A stretch of 64,000 nt of DNA from an uncultured Burkholderiales bacterium (GTDB lineage: Bacteria > Pseudomonadota > Gammaproteobacteria > Burkholderiales > Burkholderiaceae_C): NCBI GenBank assembly GCA_937873395.1, contig CALMYH010000054.1, positions 29,379 to 93,378 of the forward strand, written 5' to 3'. How positions within the stretch are numbered: the stretch's first letter is position 1; the number at the start of each line of letters is the position of its first letter. Positions 9,020 through 18,282 of the stretch are shown here, one piece after another. The notes below the pieces were generated by a model, which saw only the letters and a program-made list of their open reading frames with translations, had not been told where the DNA came from and ran no database searches. The position numbers were made by a program, and so were the translations under genes.

Positions 9020-10039
9020 ATGGCTTTTCCTGTCGGGTTGGAACGATGGTCACCGCGGTCAATCCGGCATCGCCTTGCGGGGCTGATGGTCATGGTGTGG
9101 CTGTCGTTGTTGACCGCATGCGCACCGCCACCCGCGGCGCCGCTGGTGCTGGGCCTGGGGCCGTGGATCGGCTACGACCCGTTCATTCTCGCGCGCGAAG
9201 AGAGGCTGGTTGACGGTCAGCGGCTGAAGCTGATCGAGTTGTCCTCCAGCACGGCAACGATGCGGCATTTCCGCAATGGCCTGCTCGATCTGGCTGCCAT
9301 GACACTCGACCAGGCCCTGCAACTGGCCGCCCAAGGCATGGATCTGCGCATCATCGCTGTTCTGAACGAATCCCGGGGTGCCGATGTCGTGATGGTTTCC
9401 CCCGCCATGGCCGGGCTGCACCAGCTCAAGGGCCAGGTGATCGTGGCCGAGTCGTCGACGGCCAGTGTCCTGATGCTGCGAAGCCTGCTCGACGTCGCCG
9501 GGCTGCAGGCTGGCGATGTCCAGATCCTTCCCATGGAGTCCAGCCAGCACCTCGGCGTGCTGCAGACCCGCCGGGCGGTTGCCGCCATCTCGTACGAGCC
9601 CATGGCCACCCGGCTGGCGGCCTCGGGTTATGTGCGCTCGCTGGACAGCCGCCAGCTTGATGCCCGGATCATGAGGGTGCTGGTGGTCAGGCACGAGGTG
9701 CTCCAGCAGCGGGCCGACGACGTGGACCAGGTGTTGCGGGTCTGGGCCGCCGGGTTGCGGCAGCTTGAGGCCGATCCGCAGGGCGCAGCCCTTGTGCTGG
9801 CGCCCTCCCTGGAAATGGCTTCGGAGGCCTATCTGGATGCCATGGAGGGCCTGCGCCAGATGACACCGGCGGATTCGCTGGCTTACCTGGCCGGTGTCCA
9901 GGCTCCGTTGCGGCAACGCGGCCAGACGTTGGCCGAGGCGCTGATGGCCATGGGTCAACTCACCCAGGCGCCTGACTGGAACCGTCTGGTCGACATCGGG
10001 CCCGCCGGGCGCACGCAGCAACCGGGGGAAAGGCCGTGA
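9020..10039 (+). CDS. Solute-binding lipoprotein, NMT1/TauA-like, coupled to a sensor kinase
   Basis: A periplasmic binding protein of the SsuA/TauA/NMT1 kind: GLGPWIGYDPFILAREE at the start of the fold and GLLDLAAMTLDQALQLAAQG, then the second lobe. A basic n-region, a hydrophobic stretch and LLTAC form a lipoprotein signal, so it should be anchored to a membrane in the periplasm. No permease or ATPase gene is nearby. Instead its stop overlaps the GTG start of a large histidine kinase by four bases, so its role is probably to present a ligand to that kinase. Starts at 8972 (GTG) or 9086 are possible; the chosen ATG gives a normal signal peptide. Ligand unknown (sulfonate-, nitrate- or pyrimidine-like compounds are typical). 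Confidence 0.75.
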   Translation: MAFPVGLERWSPRSIRHRLAGLMVMVWLSLLTACAPPPAAPLVLGLGPWIGYDPFILAREERLVDGQRLKLIELSSSTATMRHFRNGLLDLAAMTLDQALQLAAQGMDLRIIAVLNESRGADVVMVSPAMAGLHQLKGQVIVAESSTASVLMLRSLLDVAGLQAGDVQILPMESSQHLGVLQTRRAVAAISYEPMATRLAASGYVRSLDSRQLDARIMRVLVVRHEVLQQRADDVDQVLRVWAAGLRQLEADPQGAALVLAPSLEMASEAYLDAMEGLRQMTPADSLAYLAGVQAPLRQRGQTLAEALMAMGQLTQAPDWNRLVDIGPAGRTQQPGERP

Positions 10040-13000
10040 CCGGGCGTGGGCTGCTGTACCGCTGGCCGGCGCGCTGGGTGGCTCCGGCCCTTCTGGCCTT
10101 GTTCGGCGCGCTGGCAGCCCTCGGTCACCATGCTTTTCGGGCAGGCCAGGTGCTGGACAACTTCTGGGCGGAGCGCGAGCGACACCTGACCGAACGCCTG
10201 AGCATCGAACAGCAGCGGCTGGAGGTGCAGGCCGGGCTGGGCAACGAGGCACTGGTGCGCCGGCTGGTCACCGGGCTGGCCCTGCACGAAGGGCTTGACC
10301 ATGCCTATCTGGTCCGACCCGATGGGGTCGTGCTGGCGTCCCTGTCGCGCCTGGACAGGGGGCGCCCTCTGCCTGAGCTGCCGTCTGGGGTGGCACGCGA
10401 GCTGGCCGGGCGCAGTGTGACCCCCGGCCAGGCCATCACCGTATGGACCGACTGGGCGGCCGAACGGCTGATGGCCCAGGTTCCGCTGATCGATGGCCGC
10501 CTGCTGGCGGTTTCGGTCGATCTGCATCAGCCTCAGGCCAGCCTGTTGCATGGGGTGCGTCAGGACAGCCTGCTCGTGGGCGCCCTGATACTGGTCATGT
10601 CCGCGGTGCTGGCCTGGATGCTGCACGCGCTGTGGTTCCGACGGTCGGCCCGGCTGGTTGAACAGCTCGACCGCCTGGCCGACGGCGAAGGGGACTTCCG
10701 CTTAGGCATGCCGGGCCGCGACGAGATCGCCCAGATCGGGAGGGCGGTCGATGCCATGGTGCAGCGGCGCTCCGAGGCCGAGTCCCAGGTTCGGCACATG
10801 CTCGACATCGTGAACCGGTCTCCGGTGGTGCTGATCGAATGGCGCAACGCGGCGGGCTGGCCGGTGGTCTTCGTGAGTGACGTGGTGCGCCAATGGGGTT
10901 ATGGGCCACAAGACCTGCTGGAGGGTCGTCTGGTGTGGAATGACCTGATTCACCCGGACGATGTGGAGCGGGTGAACCATGAAATCGCTGCACACGTGGC
11001 CGAGGGCCGCAGCGAGTACCGTCAGCGCTACCGCCTGAAGTGTGCCGACGGTTCGTGGGCCCACGTCATCGACGACACCATGGTCACCCGCGACGAGGCC
11101 GGTGCGGTGACCGGTTTCAGCGGTCTCCTCACCGATGTGACCGAGCTGGAGCGGGTAGAGGCCGAGCTCAGGCGGCAGGCCGATCGGGTGGCCGGCTTCT
11201 ACGAGCTTCCGTTCACCGGCATGTCGATCACGGCGCCTTTGAGCCGGCGCTGGCTTCAGGTGAACGACCGTCTCTGCGAAATCCTGGGTTATTCGCGCGA
11301 ACACCTGCTGGCCATTCCCTGGACGGAGATCACCCATCCGGAGGACCTGCAGGACAACCTGACGCTGTTCGAGGAGCTGCTGGCGAACCAGCGGCAGCAT
11401 TACAGCCTGATCAAGCGCTTCATTCGGGGCGACGGCCGCATCGTCGTCACCGAGATCGATGTGCGTGCCCGGCGCCTGCCCGACGGCACGGTGGACGAGG
11501 TGTACACCACCACCCAGGACATCACCGAGCGGCTGCAGGCCGATGCCCAAATCCGGCGCCTCGGTGCCATGGCGGACAACGCCAGTGAGGCGCTGCTGCT
11601 CACGGTCGACGGGCGCATCGAGGACTGCAACCCGGCCGGCTGGCAATTGTTCGGCTACCCGGACCGCCACACCTTCGTGGGTTCTGCGCCGGTCGACCTG
11701 TCGCCCGAAAGGCAGCCCGACGGTACACCCAGCGAGCAGGCCGCCCGTGAGCGTCTGGCCGCCGCCATGGCAGGGCAGCCCCAGTCCTTCGATTGGCTGC
11801 ACCGGCGCTTCGACGGTTCGGTGTTCGAGGCCGAGGTCAGCCTGCGCCGCTTCCAGCTCGGCGATGGCCGCCACGCCGTCATTGGCGTGGTTCGGGATGT
11901 TTCCGGGCGCAAGCAGCAAGAGGCCCGTCTGCGTGAAAGCGAGACGCAATTGCGTGAGGCCCAGCGCATCGGACGCATGGGAAGCTGGGCCTTCGATCTG
12001 GAAACAGGCCGCGTGACCTGGTCCGACCAGACCTATCGCATCCAGGGCCTGGATCCGGCCACCGAGCAGGCCAGCTTCGACAGATTCCTGTCCCTGATCC
12101 ATCCGGAGGACCGGGCCCGTGTCGAGCGCGATTACCGGGAATCGGTCGAGCAGCACCAGCCCTACGAAACACGTTACCGCATCTGCCGGGCCGACGGAAG
12201 CATCCGTCATCTGCATGTGCGCGGCGAAACCGAGTACCGGGCCGGACACGCCGTGCGCAGCGTGGGCATGGTGGCGGATGAAACCGAGCTGGTCGAGGCC
12301 CAGGCCGAGCGCGACCGGCTGGTGGCGGTGGTCGAGGCCACCAGCGACATTGTCAGCATGGCCGACCCGCAGGGTCGGGTGTTCTATTTCAATCGGGCCG
12401 GCTACGAGCTGCTGGGACTGCCGCCGGACAAACCGCTGGATGCCGTCATACCCCAGGTGCATCCCCCCTGGGCGGCCCGCCGCGTGCTGGAGGAGGGCAT
12501 ACCGGCCGCCCTGCGCGACGGCCTGTGGCTGGGCGACTCGGCCGTCTACGACGCCCGGGGCGACGAGGTGCCGATGTCGCAGCTGATCGGCGTGCAGCGC
12601 GACGATCGGGGAGAAGTCCGTTTCCTGTGGACCATCCTGCGCGATGTGTCTCAGCTCAAGCGCGCGCAGGGGGCGTTGCAGCTCGAGCGCGAGCGCCTGA
12701 ACGAGGCACAGGCGGTGGCCCACATCGGCAGCTGGAGCGTCGATCTGCCCGAAGGGGCGACGTCATGGTCCGATGGCAACTTCCAGGTGCTGGGTCTGGA
12801 GCCGGGCCGGGTGGCGCCCAGTGTGGAGGCCTACCTGGCTGTGGTGCATCCGGAGGATCGGGAGCGGGTGCGCGACCATGTGATGCTGACCCAGCATTGG
12901 GACCCTGCCAGTGTGGACGAGGTGCGCCGGATCGAACTGCGCATCGTCACGCCCGCGGGGGTGCGCCATGTGGAGGAGCGGGCGCAGGTACAACGAGACG

Positions 13001-14196
13001 GGCAGGGCCGGATCGTGCGGCTGTTCGGCACCACCATGGACGTGACCGAGCGGGTCGAGGCCACGCGCGTGCTGGAAGAAACCAAGGCCATGCTGGAACA
13101 GGGTGAGGCGGTGGTGCGCATGGGCAGCTGGAGCTACGACAGCGACACCAGGGAACTGAACTGGTCGGACCAGATGTTTGCCAACATGGGCCTGCCCTGG
13201 TCTCCCAGGCCACCCAGCATCGACGAGTACTGTGCGCGCGTCCACCCGGACGACGTGTCCCGGGTCCGGGCCGTGATCGACCTGCTGGTGACCGCCCGGG
13301 ATGTGCCCGAGGTGCGCTTCCGTACCCATCCCGATCTGGGGCCGGTGCGCTGGCTGCGCCGGGTGATCCGCAAGATCGACCGGTCTGCCGAAGGCAAGGG
13401 CCCCAGCTACATCGGCACCCTGCTGGACATCACCGACGCCGTGCAGGCCGAGGAGAAGCTGCGTGCCATCAACGAGGAACTTGAGCGCCGGGTGGCCGAG
13501 CGCACCGAGCAGCTGCAGGAGGCCAATCGCGACCTGGAAGCCTTCACCTACACCGTGTCGCATGACCTGAAGGCGCCTCTGCGCGGCATCGACGGCTACA
13601 GCCAGCTGCTGGTGGACGACTACGGGCGCCAGCTGGGCGACGAAGGCCGGATGTTCGTCGAGCGCATCCGGCGCGGCGTGACCCAGATGGGAGAACTGAT
13701 CGCCGACCTGCTGGATTATTCGCGCATGGAACGCCGCGCCATGGAACCCCAGCCGCAGGCCATTGTTCCGCTGGTGGAGCAGGTGATCGAGGCTTACGAG
13801 GCCGACATCGGGCGCCAGCATGTGCAGGTCCGGCGCAGCCTGGAGCCGATGACGCTCAAGGTCGACCGGGAAGGCATGGCGGTCGTGCTGCGCAACCTGA
13901 TCGGCAACGCGATCAAGTTCAGCCGGGACTGCCCGACCCCGGTGGTGGAAGTCGGTACCCGGGTCGATACCGATCACTTTCTGCTCTGGGTGCGTGACAA
14001 TGGGGTGGGCTTCGACATGCAGTACCACGACCGCATCTTCGGTATTTTTCAGCGCCTGCACCGGGCCGAGGACTATCCCGGCACCGGCGTCGGGCTCGCG
14101 CTGGTGGCCAAGGCAGTGCAGCGCATGGGGGGTCGCGTCTGGGCCGAAAGCCGCCCGGGCGAAGGCGCCACCTTCTTTCTGGAGTTTCCCCGATGA
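10036..14196 (+). CDS. Membrane sensor histidine kinase with HAMP and seven PAS domains
   Basis: 1386 residues. Membrane segments at about 15-33 and 178-198 bracket a periplasmic sensor of about 145 residues; a HAMP domain follows (about 200-255). I count seven PAS/PAC units (near 258, 384, 510, 636, 761, 888 and 1018), several of the PAS_3 type (GSWSVDLPEG, GSWSYDSDTR). A coiled coil leads to a HisKA domain with His1176 in SHDLKAPLRG and a HATPase domain ending the protein (DNGVGF, GTGVGLALVAK). It has no receiver of its own; the next gene supplies one, overlapping by ATGA. GTG start. The binding lipoprotein upstream is translationally coupled and probably feeds the periplasmic domain. Confidence 0.88.
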   Translation: MTGRGLLYRWPARWVAPALLALFGALAALGHHAFRAGQVLDNFWAERERHLTERLSIEQQRLEVQAGLGNEALVRRLVTGLALHEGLDHAYLVRPDGVVLASLSRLDRGRPLPELPSGVARELAGRSVTPGQAITVWTDWAAERLMAQVPLIDGRLLAVSVDLHQPQASLLHGVRQDSLLVGALILVMSAVLAWMLHALWFRRSARLVEQLDRLADGEGDFRLGMPGRDEIAQIGRAVDAMVQRRSEAESQVRHMLDIVNRSPVVLIEWRNAAGWPVVFVSDVVRQWGYGPQDLLEGRLVWNDLIHPDDVERVNHEIAAHVAEGRSEYRQRYRLKCADGSWAHVIDDTMVTRDEAGAVTGFSGLLTDVTELERVEAELRRQADRVAGFYELPFTGMSITAPLSRRWLQVNDRLCEILGYSREHLLAIPWTEITHPEDLQDNLTLFEELLANQRQHYSLIKRFIRGDGRIVVTEIDVRARRLPDGTVDEVYTTTQDITERLQADAQIRRLGAMADNASEALLLTVDGRIEDCNPAGWQLFGYPDRHTFVGSAPVDLSPERQPDGTPSEQAARERLAAAMAGQPQSFDWLHRRFDGSVFEAEVSLRRFQLGDGRHAVIGVVRDVSGRKQQEARLRESETQLREAQRIGRMGSWAFDLETGRVTWSDQTYRIQGLDPATEQASFDRFLSLIHPEDRARVERDYRESVEQHQPYETRYRICRADGSIRHLHVRGETEYRAGHAVRSVGMVADETELVEAQAERDRLVAVVEATSDIVSMADPQGRVFYFNRAGYELLGLPPDKPLDAVIPQVHPPWAARRVLEEGIPAALRDGLWLGDSAVYDARGDEVPMSQLIGVQRDDRGEVRFLWTILRDVSQLKRAQGALQLERERLNEAQAVAHIGSWSVDLPEGATSWSDGNFQVLGLEPGRVAPSVEAYLAVVHPEDRERVRDHVMLTQHWDPASVDEVRRIELRIVTPAGVRHVEERAQVQRDGQGRIVRLFGTTMDVTERVEATRVLEETKAMLEQGEAVVRMGSWSYDSDTRELNWSDQMFANMGLPWSPRPPSIDEYCARVHPDDVSRVRAVIDLLVTARDVPEVRFRTHPDLGPVRWLRRVIRKIDRSAEGKGPSYIGTLLDITDAVQAEEKLRAINEELERRVAERTEQLQEANRDLEAFTYTVSHDLKAPLRGIDGYSQLLVDDYGRQLGDEGRMFVERIRRGVTQMGELIADLLDYSRMERRAMEPQPQAIVPLVEQVIEAYEADIGRQHVQVRRSLEPMTLKVDREGMAVVLRNLIGNAIKFSRDCPTPVVEVGTRVDTDHFLLWVRDNGVGFDMQYHDRIFGIFQRLHRAEDYPGTGVGLALVAKAVQRMGGRVWAESRPGEGATFFLEFPR

Positions 14197-14624
14197 GCAC
14201 CGTCAACAGCGTCCCGCCCATCCTGCTGGTTGAGGACAACCCGATGGACCTGGACCTGACCTTGCGGGCGTTTGCGCGCAAGAAATTCGCCAACGAGGTG
14301 CAGATCGCTCGCGACGGCGAAGAGGCGCTGGCCTGGCTGCCGCGCTGGGATGAAGGCGCGGCGCAGCCGGCGGTCATCCTGCTGGACATCAACCTGCCCA
14401 AGGTCAACGGGCTGGAGGTGCTGCAGCAGCTCAAGGCTCACGAGCGCTACCGGCGCATTCCGGTCGTGGTGCTGACCTCGTCGCGCGAAGACCGGGACCT
14501 GCGGACCGCTTACGATCTGGGGGTGAACTCGTACATCGAAAAGCCGGTCAGCTTCAGCAAGTTCATCGAGGTGGCCGAGCACATCGAACTGTACTGGTGT
14601 GTGTTCAACGAGCGGCCTTACTGA
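14193..14624 (+). CDS. Single-domain response regulator (Rcp1-like receiver)
   Basis: 143 residues forming only a receiver domain: acidic pocket VEDN, phospho-acceptor Asp in LLDINLPKVNG, the conserved Thr/Ser in VLTSS and Lys in EKPVSF. The layout and the long beta4-alpha4 region match Rcp1-type receivers that pair with phytochrome-class kinases having a HisKA of the SHDLKAPLR kind, which is what precedes it (ATGA overlap). With no output domain, it either hands phosphate on or binds a partner. Confidence 0.9.
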   Translation: MSTVNSVPPILLVEDNPMDLDLTLRAFARKKFANEVQIARDGEEALAWLPRWDEGAAQPAVILLDINLPKVNGLEVLQQLKAHERYRRIPVVVLTSSREDRDLRTAYDLGVNSYIEKPVSFSKFIEVAEHIELYWCVFNERPY

Positions 14625-14656
14625 ACAGCGGTGCCGTTTCATTCAAGAGAGTGTTC

Positions 14657-15103
14657 ATGCTGAAGTTGCTGATTCCCGTCGATGGCTCCCCGTCTGCCCT
14701 GCTGGCCGTGCACCATGCACTGGAGCTGGTCGGTCATGGCCTGAGGGCTCGCTTTGTGGTGGCCAATGTGCAGGAGCCGGCCAATCTGTACGAAGTGGTG
14801 GTGGCGCACGATCCGGTGGTGTTGCAGCAGGTCAGCGAAGCCGCCGCCCGCGACCTGATGCAGCCGGCCATCGAGCTGCTGCAGGCGGCCGGTCAGCAGG
14901 TCGAGGTGGCGCCCGCCAGCGGCGATGTGGTGCCTGCCCTGGTGGAGGTGATCGAGACCCACGGCTGCCACGGCGTCATCATGGGCTCGCACGGTGCAGG
15001 CGGATTCAAGGCCGCAGTGCTCGGTTCGGTGTCCGGTGAAATGGCCAGGAGTTCCCCCGTGCCGGTGACCCTGGTCAAGCCGGTCGAGGTCGAGGAGGCC
15101 TGA
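14657..15103 (+). CDS. Universal stress protein, UspA family
   Basis: 148 residues with the UspA fold: IPVDGSPSAL at the N-terminus and the nucleotide-binding motif G-x2-G-x9-GS seen as MGSHGAGGFKAAVLGSVS, so it belongs to the ATP-binding subgroup. I use the ATG that gives MLKLLIPVDG; the frame is open further upstream but that part runs into the preceding gene. It lies 32 bp after the receiver gene and may be the last member of that operon. Confidence 0.9.
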   Translation: MLKLLIPVDGSPSALLAVHHALELVGHGLRARFVVANVQEPANLYEVVVAHDPVVLQQVSEAAARDLMQPAIELLQAAGQQVEVAPASGDVVPALVEVIETHGCHGVIMGSHGAGGFKAAVLGSVSGEMARSSPVPVTLVKPVEVEEA

Positions 15104-15149
15104 ACGCCGGCGGGGCGTCCTCTCGGCATCCGCGCTTCGCTGGCGGCTT

Positions 15150-15169
15150 CTGCCTTCTCCGAAAGGCAG
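15150..15169 (+). terminator. Hairpin between the uspA-type gene and ychF
   Basis: CTGCCTT and AAGGCAG form a perfect 7-bp stem with a six-base loop, about 46 bp after the uspA stop. No T-run follows, so it is only a possible terminator. Confidence 0.3.
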
Positions 15170-15194
15170 GGCTGCACCCCGGACCTCTTAGAAT

Positions 15195-15211
15195 GGAAGG
15201 TTGTTCCTTCC
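15195..15211 (+). promoter_or_regulatory. Hairpin in the ychF leader
   Basis: GGAAGG-TTGTT-CCTTCC forms a perfect 6-bp stem ending 16 bases before the ychF ATG, close enough to affect ribosome loading. No Shine-Dalgarno sequence is obvious outside the stem, whose 5' arm contains GGAAGG. Confidence 0.35.
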
Positions 15212-15227
15212 ACCAGCAACTGCTCCC

Positions 15228-16322
15228 ATGAGTCTGAAGTGCGGCATCGTCGGCCTGCCCAATGTCGGCAAATCCACCCTGTTCAATGCCCTGACCAAGG
15301 CCGGCATCGCGGCCGAGAACTATCCGTTCTGCACCATCGAACCCAATGTGGGCGTGGTCGAGGTGCCTGACCTGCGCCTGCAGCAGCTGGCCGAGATCGT
15401 CAAGCCCGAGCGCATCGTGCCCGCCATCGTCGAGTTCGTGGACATCGCCGGTCTGGTCGCGGGCGCCTCCAAGGGTGAAGGCCTGGGCAACCAGTTCCTG
15501 GCCCATATCCGTGAGACCGATGCCATCGTGAACGTGGTGCGCTGTTTTGAGGACCCCAACGTCATCCATGTGGCCAACAAGGTCGACCCGATCGCCGACA
15601 TCGAGGTCATCCAGACCGAGCTGTGCCTGGCCGACATGGGCACGGTCGAGAAGGCCCTGCAGCGCTACACCAAGGCCGCCAAGAGCGGCAACGACAAGGA
15701 AGCGGCTGCGCTGGTGGCCCTGCTGACCAAGGTGCAGGCGGTGCTGGACGAGGGCAAGCCGGTGCGCGCCCTGAGCCTGAGCGACCAGGAGCAGGCGCTG
15801 CTCAAGCCCTTGTGCCTGATCACCGCCAAACCCGCCATGTTCGTCGGCAACGTGGCCGAGGACGGCTTCGAGAACAACCCCTTCCTCGACCGCCTGAAGG
15901 AATACGCCGCCGCCCAGAACGCGCCGGTGGTGGCCATCTGCGCCAAGATCGAGGCCGAGCTGGCCGAGATGGACGACGCCGACCGGCTGGAGTTCCTCAA
16001 GGAACTGGGCCAGGACGAGCCGGGCCTGAACCGCCTGATCCGTGCCGGCTTCAAGCTGCTGGGCCTGCAGACCTATTTCACCGCCGGCGTGAAAGAGGTG
16101 CGCGCCTGGACCATCCACATCGGCGACACCGCGCCGCAGGCGGCCGGTGTCATCCACGGCGACTTCGAGCGTGGTTTCATCCGCGCCCAGACCATCGGTT
16201 TCGACGACTACATCGCCTACAAGGGCGAACAGGGCGCCAAGGACGCGGGCAAGATGCGGGCCGAAGGCAAGGAGTATGTCGTCAAGGATGGTGACGTGAT
16301 GAACTTCCTTTTCAACGTCTGA
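15228..16322 (+). CDS. ychF: Redox-regulated ATPase YchF (Obg-family)
   Basis: 364 residues, the usual length (363 in E. coli). A P-loop [14 protein letters not shown] begins at about residue 8; G3 [25 protein letters not shown] follows, and the G4 position does not read NKxD, which explains the ATP rather than GTP preference of the family. A helical coiled insert and a C-terminal TGS domain ([39 protein letters not shown]) complete it. YchF binds the 70S ribosome and is linked to oxidative-stress response. The ATG is chosen because all family members begin MSLKCGIVG. Confidence 0.97.
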   Translation: MSLKCGIVGLPNVGKSTLFNALTKAGIAAENYPFCTIEPNVGVVEVPDLRLQQLAEIVKPERIVPAIVEFVDIAGLVAGASKGEGLGNQFLAHIRETDAIVNVVRCFEDPNVIHVANKVDPIADIEVIQTELCLADMGTVEKALQRYTKAAKSGNDKEAAALVALLTKVQAVLDEGKPVRALSLSDQEQALLKPLCLITAKPAMFVGNVAEDGFENNPFLDRLKEYAAAQNAPVVAICAKIEAELAEMDDADRLEFLKELGQDEPGLNRLIRAGFKLLGLQTYFTAGVKEVRAWTIHIGDTAPQAAGVIHGDFERGFIRAQTIGFDDYIAYKGEQGAKDAGKMRAEGKEYVVKDGDVMNFLFNV

Positions 16323-16324
16323 GC

Positions 16325-17098
16325 ATGAACACGGCGGCCGCAGGCGAGCCGCAGCGCCTGGCCAAGCGCGTGGCCGCGCTCATGGGGTGCTCTCGCAGCG
16401 AGGCCGAGCGTTTCATCACCGGTGGCTGGGTGCGGGTCGACGGGCAGGTGGTCGAGGTGCCCGAAACCCGGGTGTCGGATCACCAGGCCGTGACGGTCGA
16501 TGCGCAGGCGAGCCCCGAGACCTTGGCGCCCATGACCGTGCTCTGGCACAAGCCGGCGGGCCTGCCTCTGCCCGAGGCCCTGCACCTGACCGATCACCTG
16601 GTGCGGCGCTGGTTCAGCCCGGACAGCCGGTCGCCGTCCGACCGATCCCGCATCCGCCCGGTGCGGGCTCATTTCCACCGGCTGCAACCCTTGTGTCCGC
16701 TGGCCACCGACGAGTCGGGCCTGATGGTGTTCACCCAGAGCACCCCCATTGCCCGTCGGTTCCTCCAGCAAGGCCTGGAGGTCGAACACGAATGGTTGAT
16801 CGATCTGGCCGAGGGTCTGGGGCCTGGCGAAGCGGACTGGCGCGCCGGTGTGCTGCGTTCGCTGCAGCAGCCCACGAGCTGGCAGGGGCGCCATCAGCCA
16901 CCGGCCCGGGCCAGCTGGCAAAGCGACCGGCGCATCCGCCTGGTGGTCAAAGGGTGTCCGCCCGGACACCTGCACCGCCTCATTGAGCGGGCGACCCTGT
17001 CGGTGGGTCTGGTCCGCCGCCAGCGCATCGGCCGTGTCGCGCTGACCGGGCTGGAGTCCGGGCAGTGGCGCTACCTGCTGCCCGCCGAGCGTTTCTGA
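16325..17098 (+). CDS. RsuA-type pseudouridine synthase homologue lacking the catalytic Asp
   Basis: 257 residues, starting two bases after the ychF stop. An S4 RNA-binding domain (about 11-57; AKRVAALMGCSRSEAERFITGGWVRVDG) is followed by an RsuA/RluB-like domain. The family motif GRLDxDSxGLLLLT is represented by CPLATDESGLMVFT, so the catalytic Asp of GRLD is Ala127, and Gly-Arg are lost too. The region between is also diverged. It should bind rRNA or structured RNA but is unlikely to isomerise uridine. I recall similar degenerate homologues in other Burkholderiales. Annotated elsewhere simply as a pseudouridine synthase, it needs caution. Its 3' end overlaps the convergent MFS gene by 28 bp. 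Confidence 0.75.
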   Translation: MNTAAAGEPQRLAKRVAALMGCSRSEAERFITGGWVRVDGQVVEVPETRVSDHQAVTVDAQASPETLAPMTVLWHKPAGLPLPEALHLTDHLVRRWFSPDSRSPSDRSRIRPVRAHFHRLQPLCPLATDESGLMVFTQSTPIARRFLQQGLEVEHEWLIDLAEGLGPGEADWRAGVLRSLQQPTSWQGRHQPPARASWQSDRRIRLVVKGCPPGHLHRLIERATLSVGLVRRQRIGRVALTGLESGQWRYLLPAERF

Positions 17099-18249
17099 AG
17101 GCGGGACGCCCAGACACTGGCCGCCATGGCCAGCAGCATCAGGCCCAGGCCCCAGGCGTGCAGCTGGTCCATCTTGCCCTGGGCAATCAGCACACCACCG
17201 GTGGCCGCGCCCAGGGCCTGACCGCCATAGATGGCCGAGGTGTTCAGGGCCACGGTGGCCGGGGCCAGAACCGGTGACATGTGCACCAGCCTCGCCTGCT
17301 GGGCCGAGTTGGCCGAGAAACAGCCCAGGGCCCAGGGCACCATCACCGCCGCCTGCACCCACAGCGCCCAGGTGCCCAGCGGCCAGATCAGCAGGCTCAG
17401 CGCCATGCCACCCAGGGTGATCAGGACCGCTCGCGGCGCGCCCAGGCGGTCGATGCGGCGCGAGACCAGCACATTGCCCAGCAGGCCGAAGGCGCCGAAC
17501 CACAGAAACATCAGCGCCATCATCTGCGGCCCGACACCGTTGACCTGCTGCAGGTAGGGGGCAAAGTAGGAGAACAGGATGAACTGGCCAAAGGCCGACA
17601 GCAGGGTCACGGTCACCGCCAGCATCAGCGGGGCCGATCCCAGGGTCTCGCCCCAGGCCTGGCGCGACAGGGCCGCCGGTTTGATGCCGTCGGGCATTTC
17701 GCGCCAGAGCCAGGCGGCCACCAGCACCGCCAGCACCGCCACCAGCCCAAAGGCCCAGCGCCAGCCGAGCACACCGCCGATCCAGGCCGACAAGGGCATG
17801 CCCAACACCGATGCCACCGACCAGCCGAGGAACACGAACGTGATGGCCCGTCCCCCTTGGCCGGCGGGCACCAGTTGTCCCACGCAGGCAGCCGCCTGGG
17901 GCGTGAAAATGGCCGGCGGAATCACCGCCAGCACGCGCAGCAACAACAGGCTGCCGTAGGTCGGGGCCAGTGCACTGGCTCCCATGAACACCGCGTACCA
18001 GAGCAGGGACAGCACCAGCAGGCGCCGCCGGTCCCAACCCGCCACCACGGTGGCGAACAGGGGCGCACCGATGCCCATGACGATGGCGGCCGCCGTGATC
18101 AGCTGGCCGGCCTGGGGAATCGTGACACCCAGCGAGGCGCTGATGTCAGGGAGTGTGCCCGGCACGACCATCACGCCGGTGCCGATGACAAAATTGCCCA
18201 GCATCAGCGCCCAGAGGGCGCGCGGCAGGGGTTGTGACGTGGTGGGCAT
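17071..18249 (-). CDS. MFS exporter, DHA1 family
   Basis: 392 residues with about 12 predicted membrane segments and the major-facilitator signature between TM2 and TM3 (VVAGWDRRRLLVLSLL). GYxxGP-like motif C is replaced by a VLGMPLSAWIGGVLGWRWAF segment characteristic of the AraJ/arabinose-efflux-like and other 12-TM drug/metabolite exporters. It should sit in the inner membrane and use the proton gradient. Substrate is unknown. It ends inside the convergent S4-domain gene and lies 33 bp downstream of the yqaA-type gene on the same strand, so the two may share a transcript. Confidence 0.85.
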   Translation of the reverse strand: MPTTSQPLPRALWALMLGNFVIGTGVMVVPGTLPDISASLGVTIPQAGQLITAAAIVMGIGAPLFATVVAGWDRRRLLVLSLLWYAVFMGASALAPTYGSLLLLRVLAVIPPAIFTPQAAACVGQLVPAGQGGRAITFVFLGWSVASVLGMPLSAWIGGVLGWRWAFGLVAVLAVLVAAWLWREMPDGIKPAALSRQAWGETLGSAPLMLAVTVTLLSAFGQFILFSYFAPYLQQVNGVGPQMMALMFLWFGAFGLLGNVLVSRRIDRLGAPRAVLITLGGMALSLLIWPLGTWALWVQAAVMVPWALGCFSANSAQQARLVHMSPVLAPATVALNTSAIYGGQALGAATGGVLIAQGKMDQLHAWGLGLMLLAMAASVWASRLQKRSAGSR

Positions 18250-18282
18250 CCGCCAAGTATGGAGGCGAAGCCGCGTGTCTGC

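Noticed and set aside
10702-14061. Long minus-strand frames under the seven-PAS kinase
   Set aside because: Their composition is that of antisense shadows and no domain is visible; the sense frame has clear PAS, HisKA and HATPase motifs.
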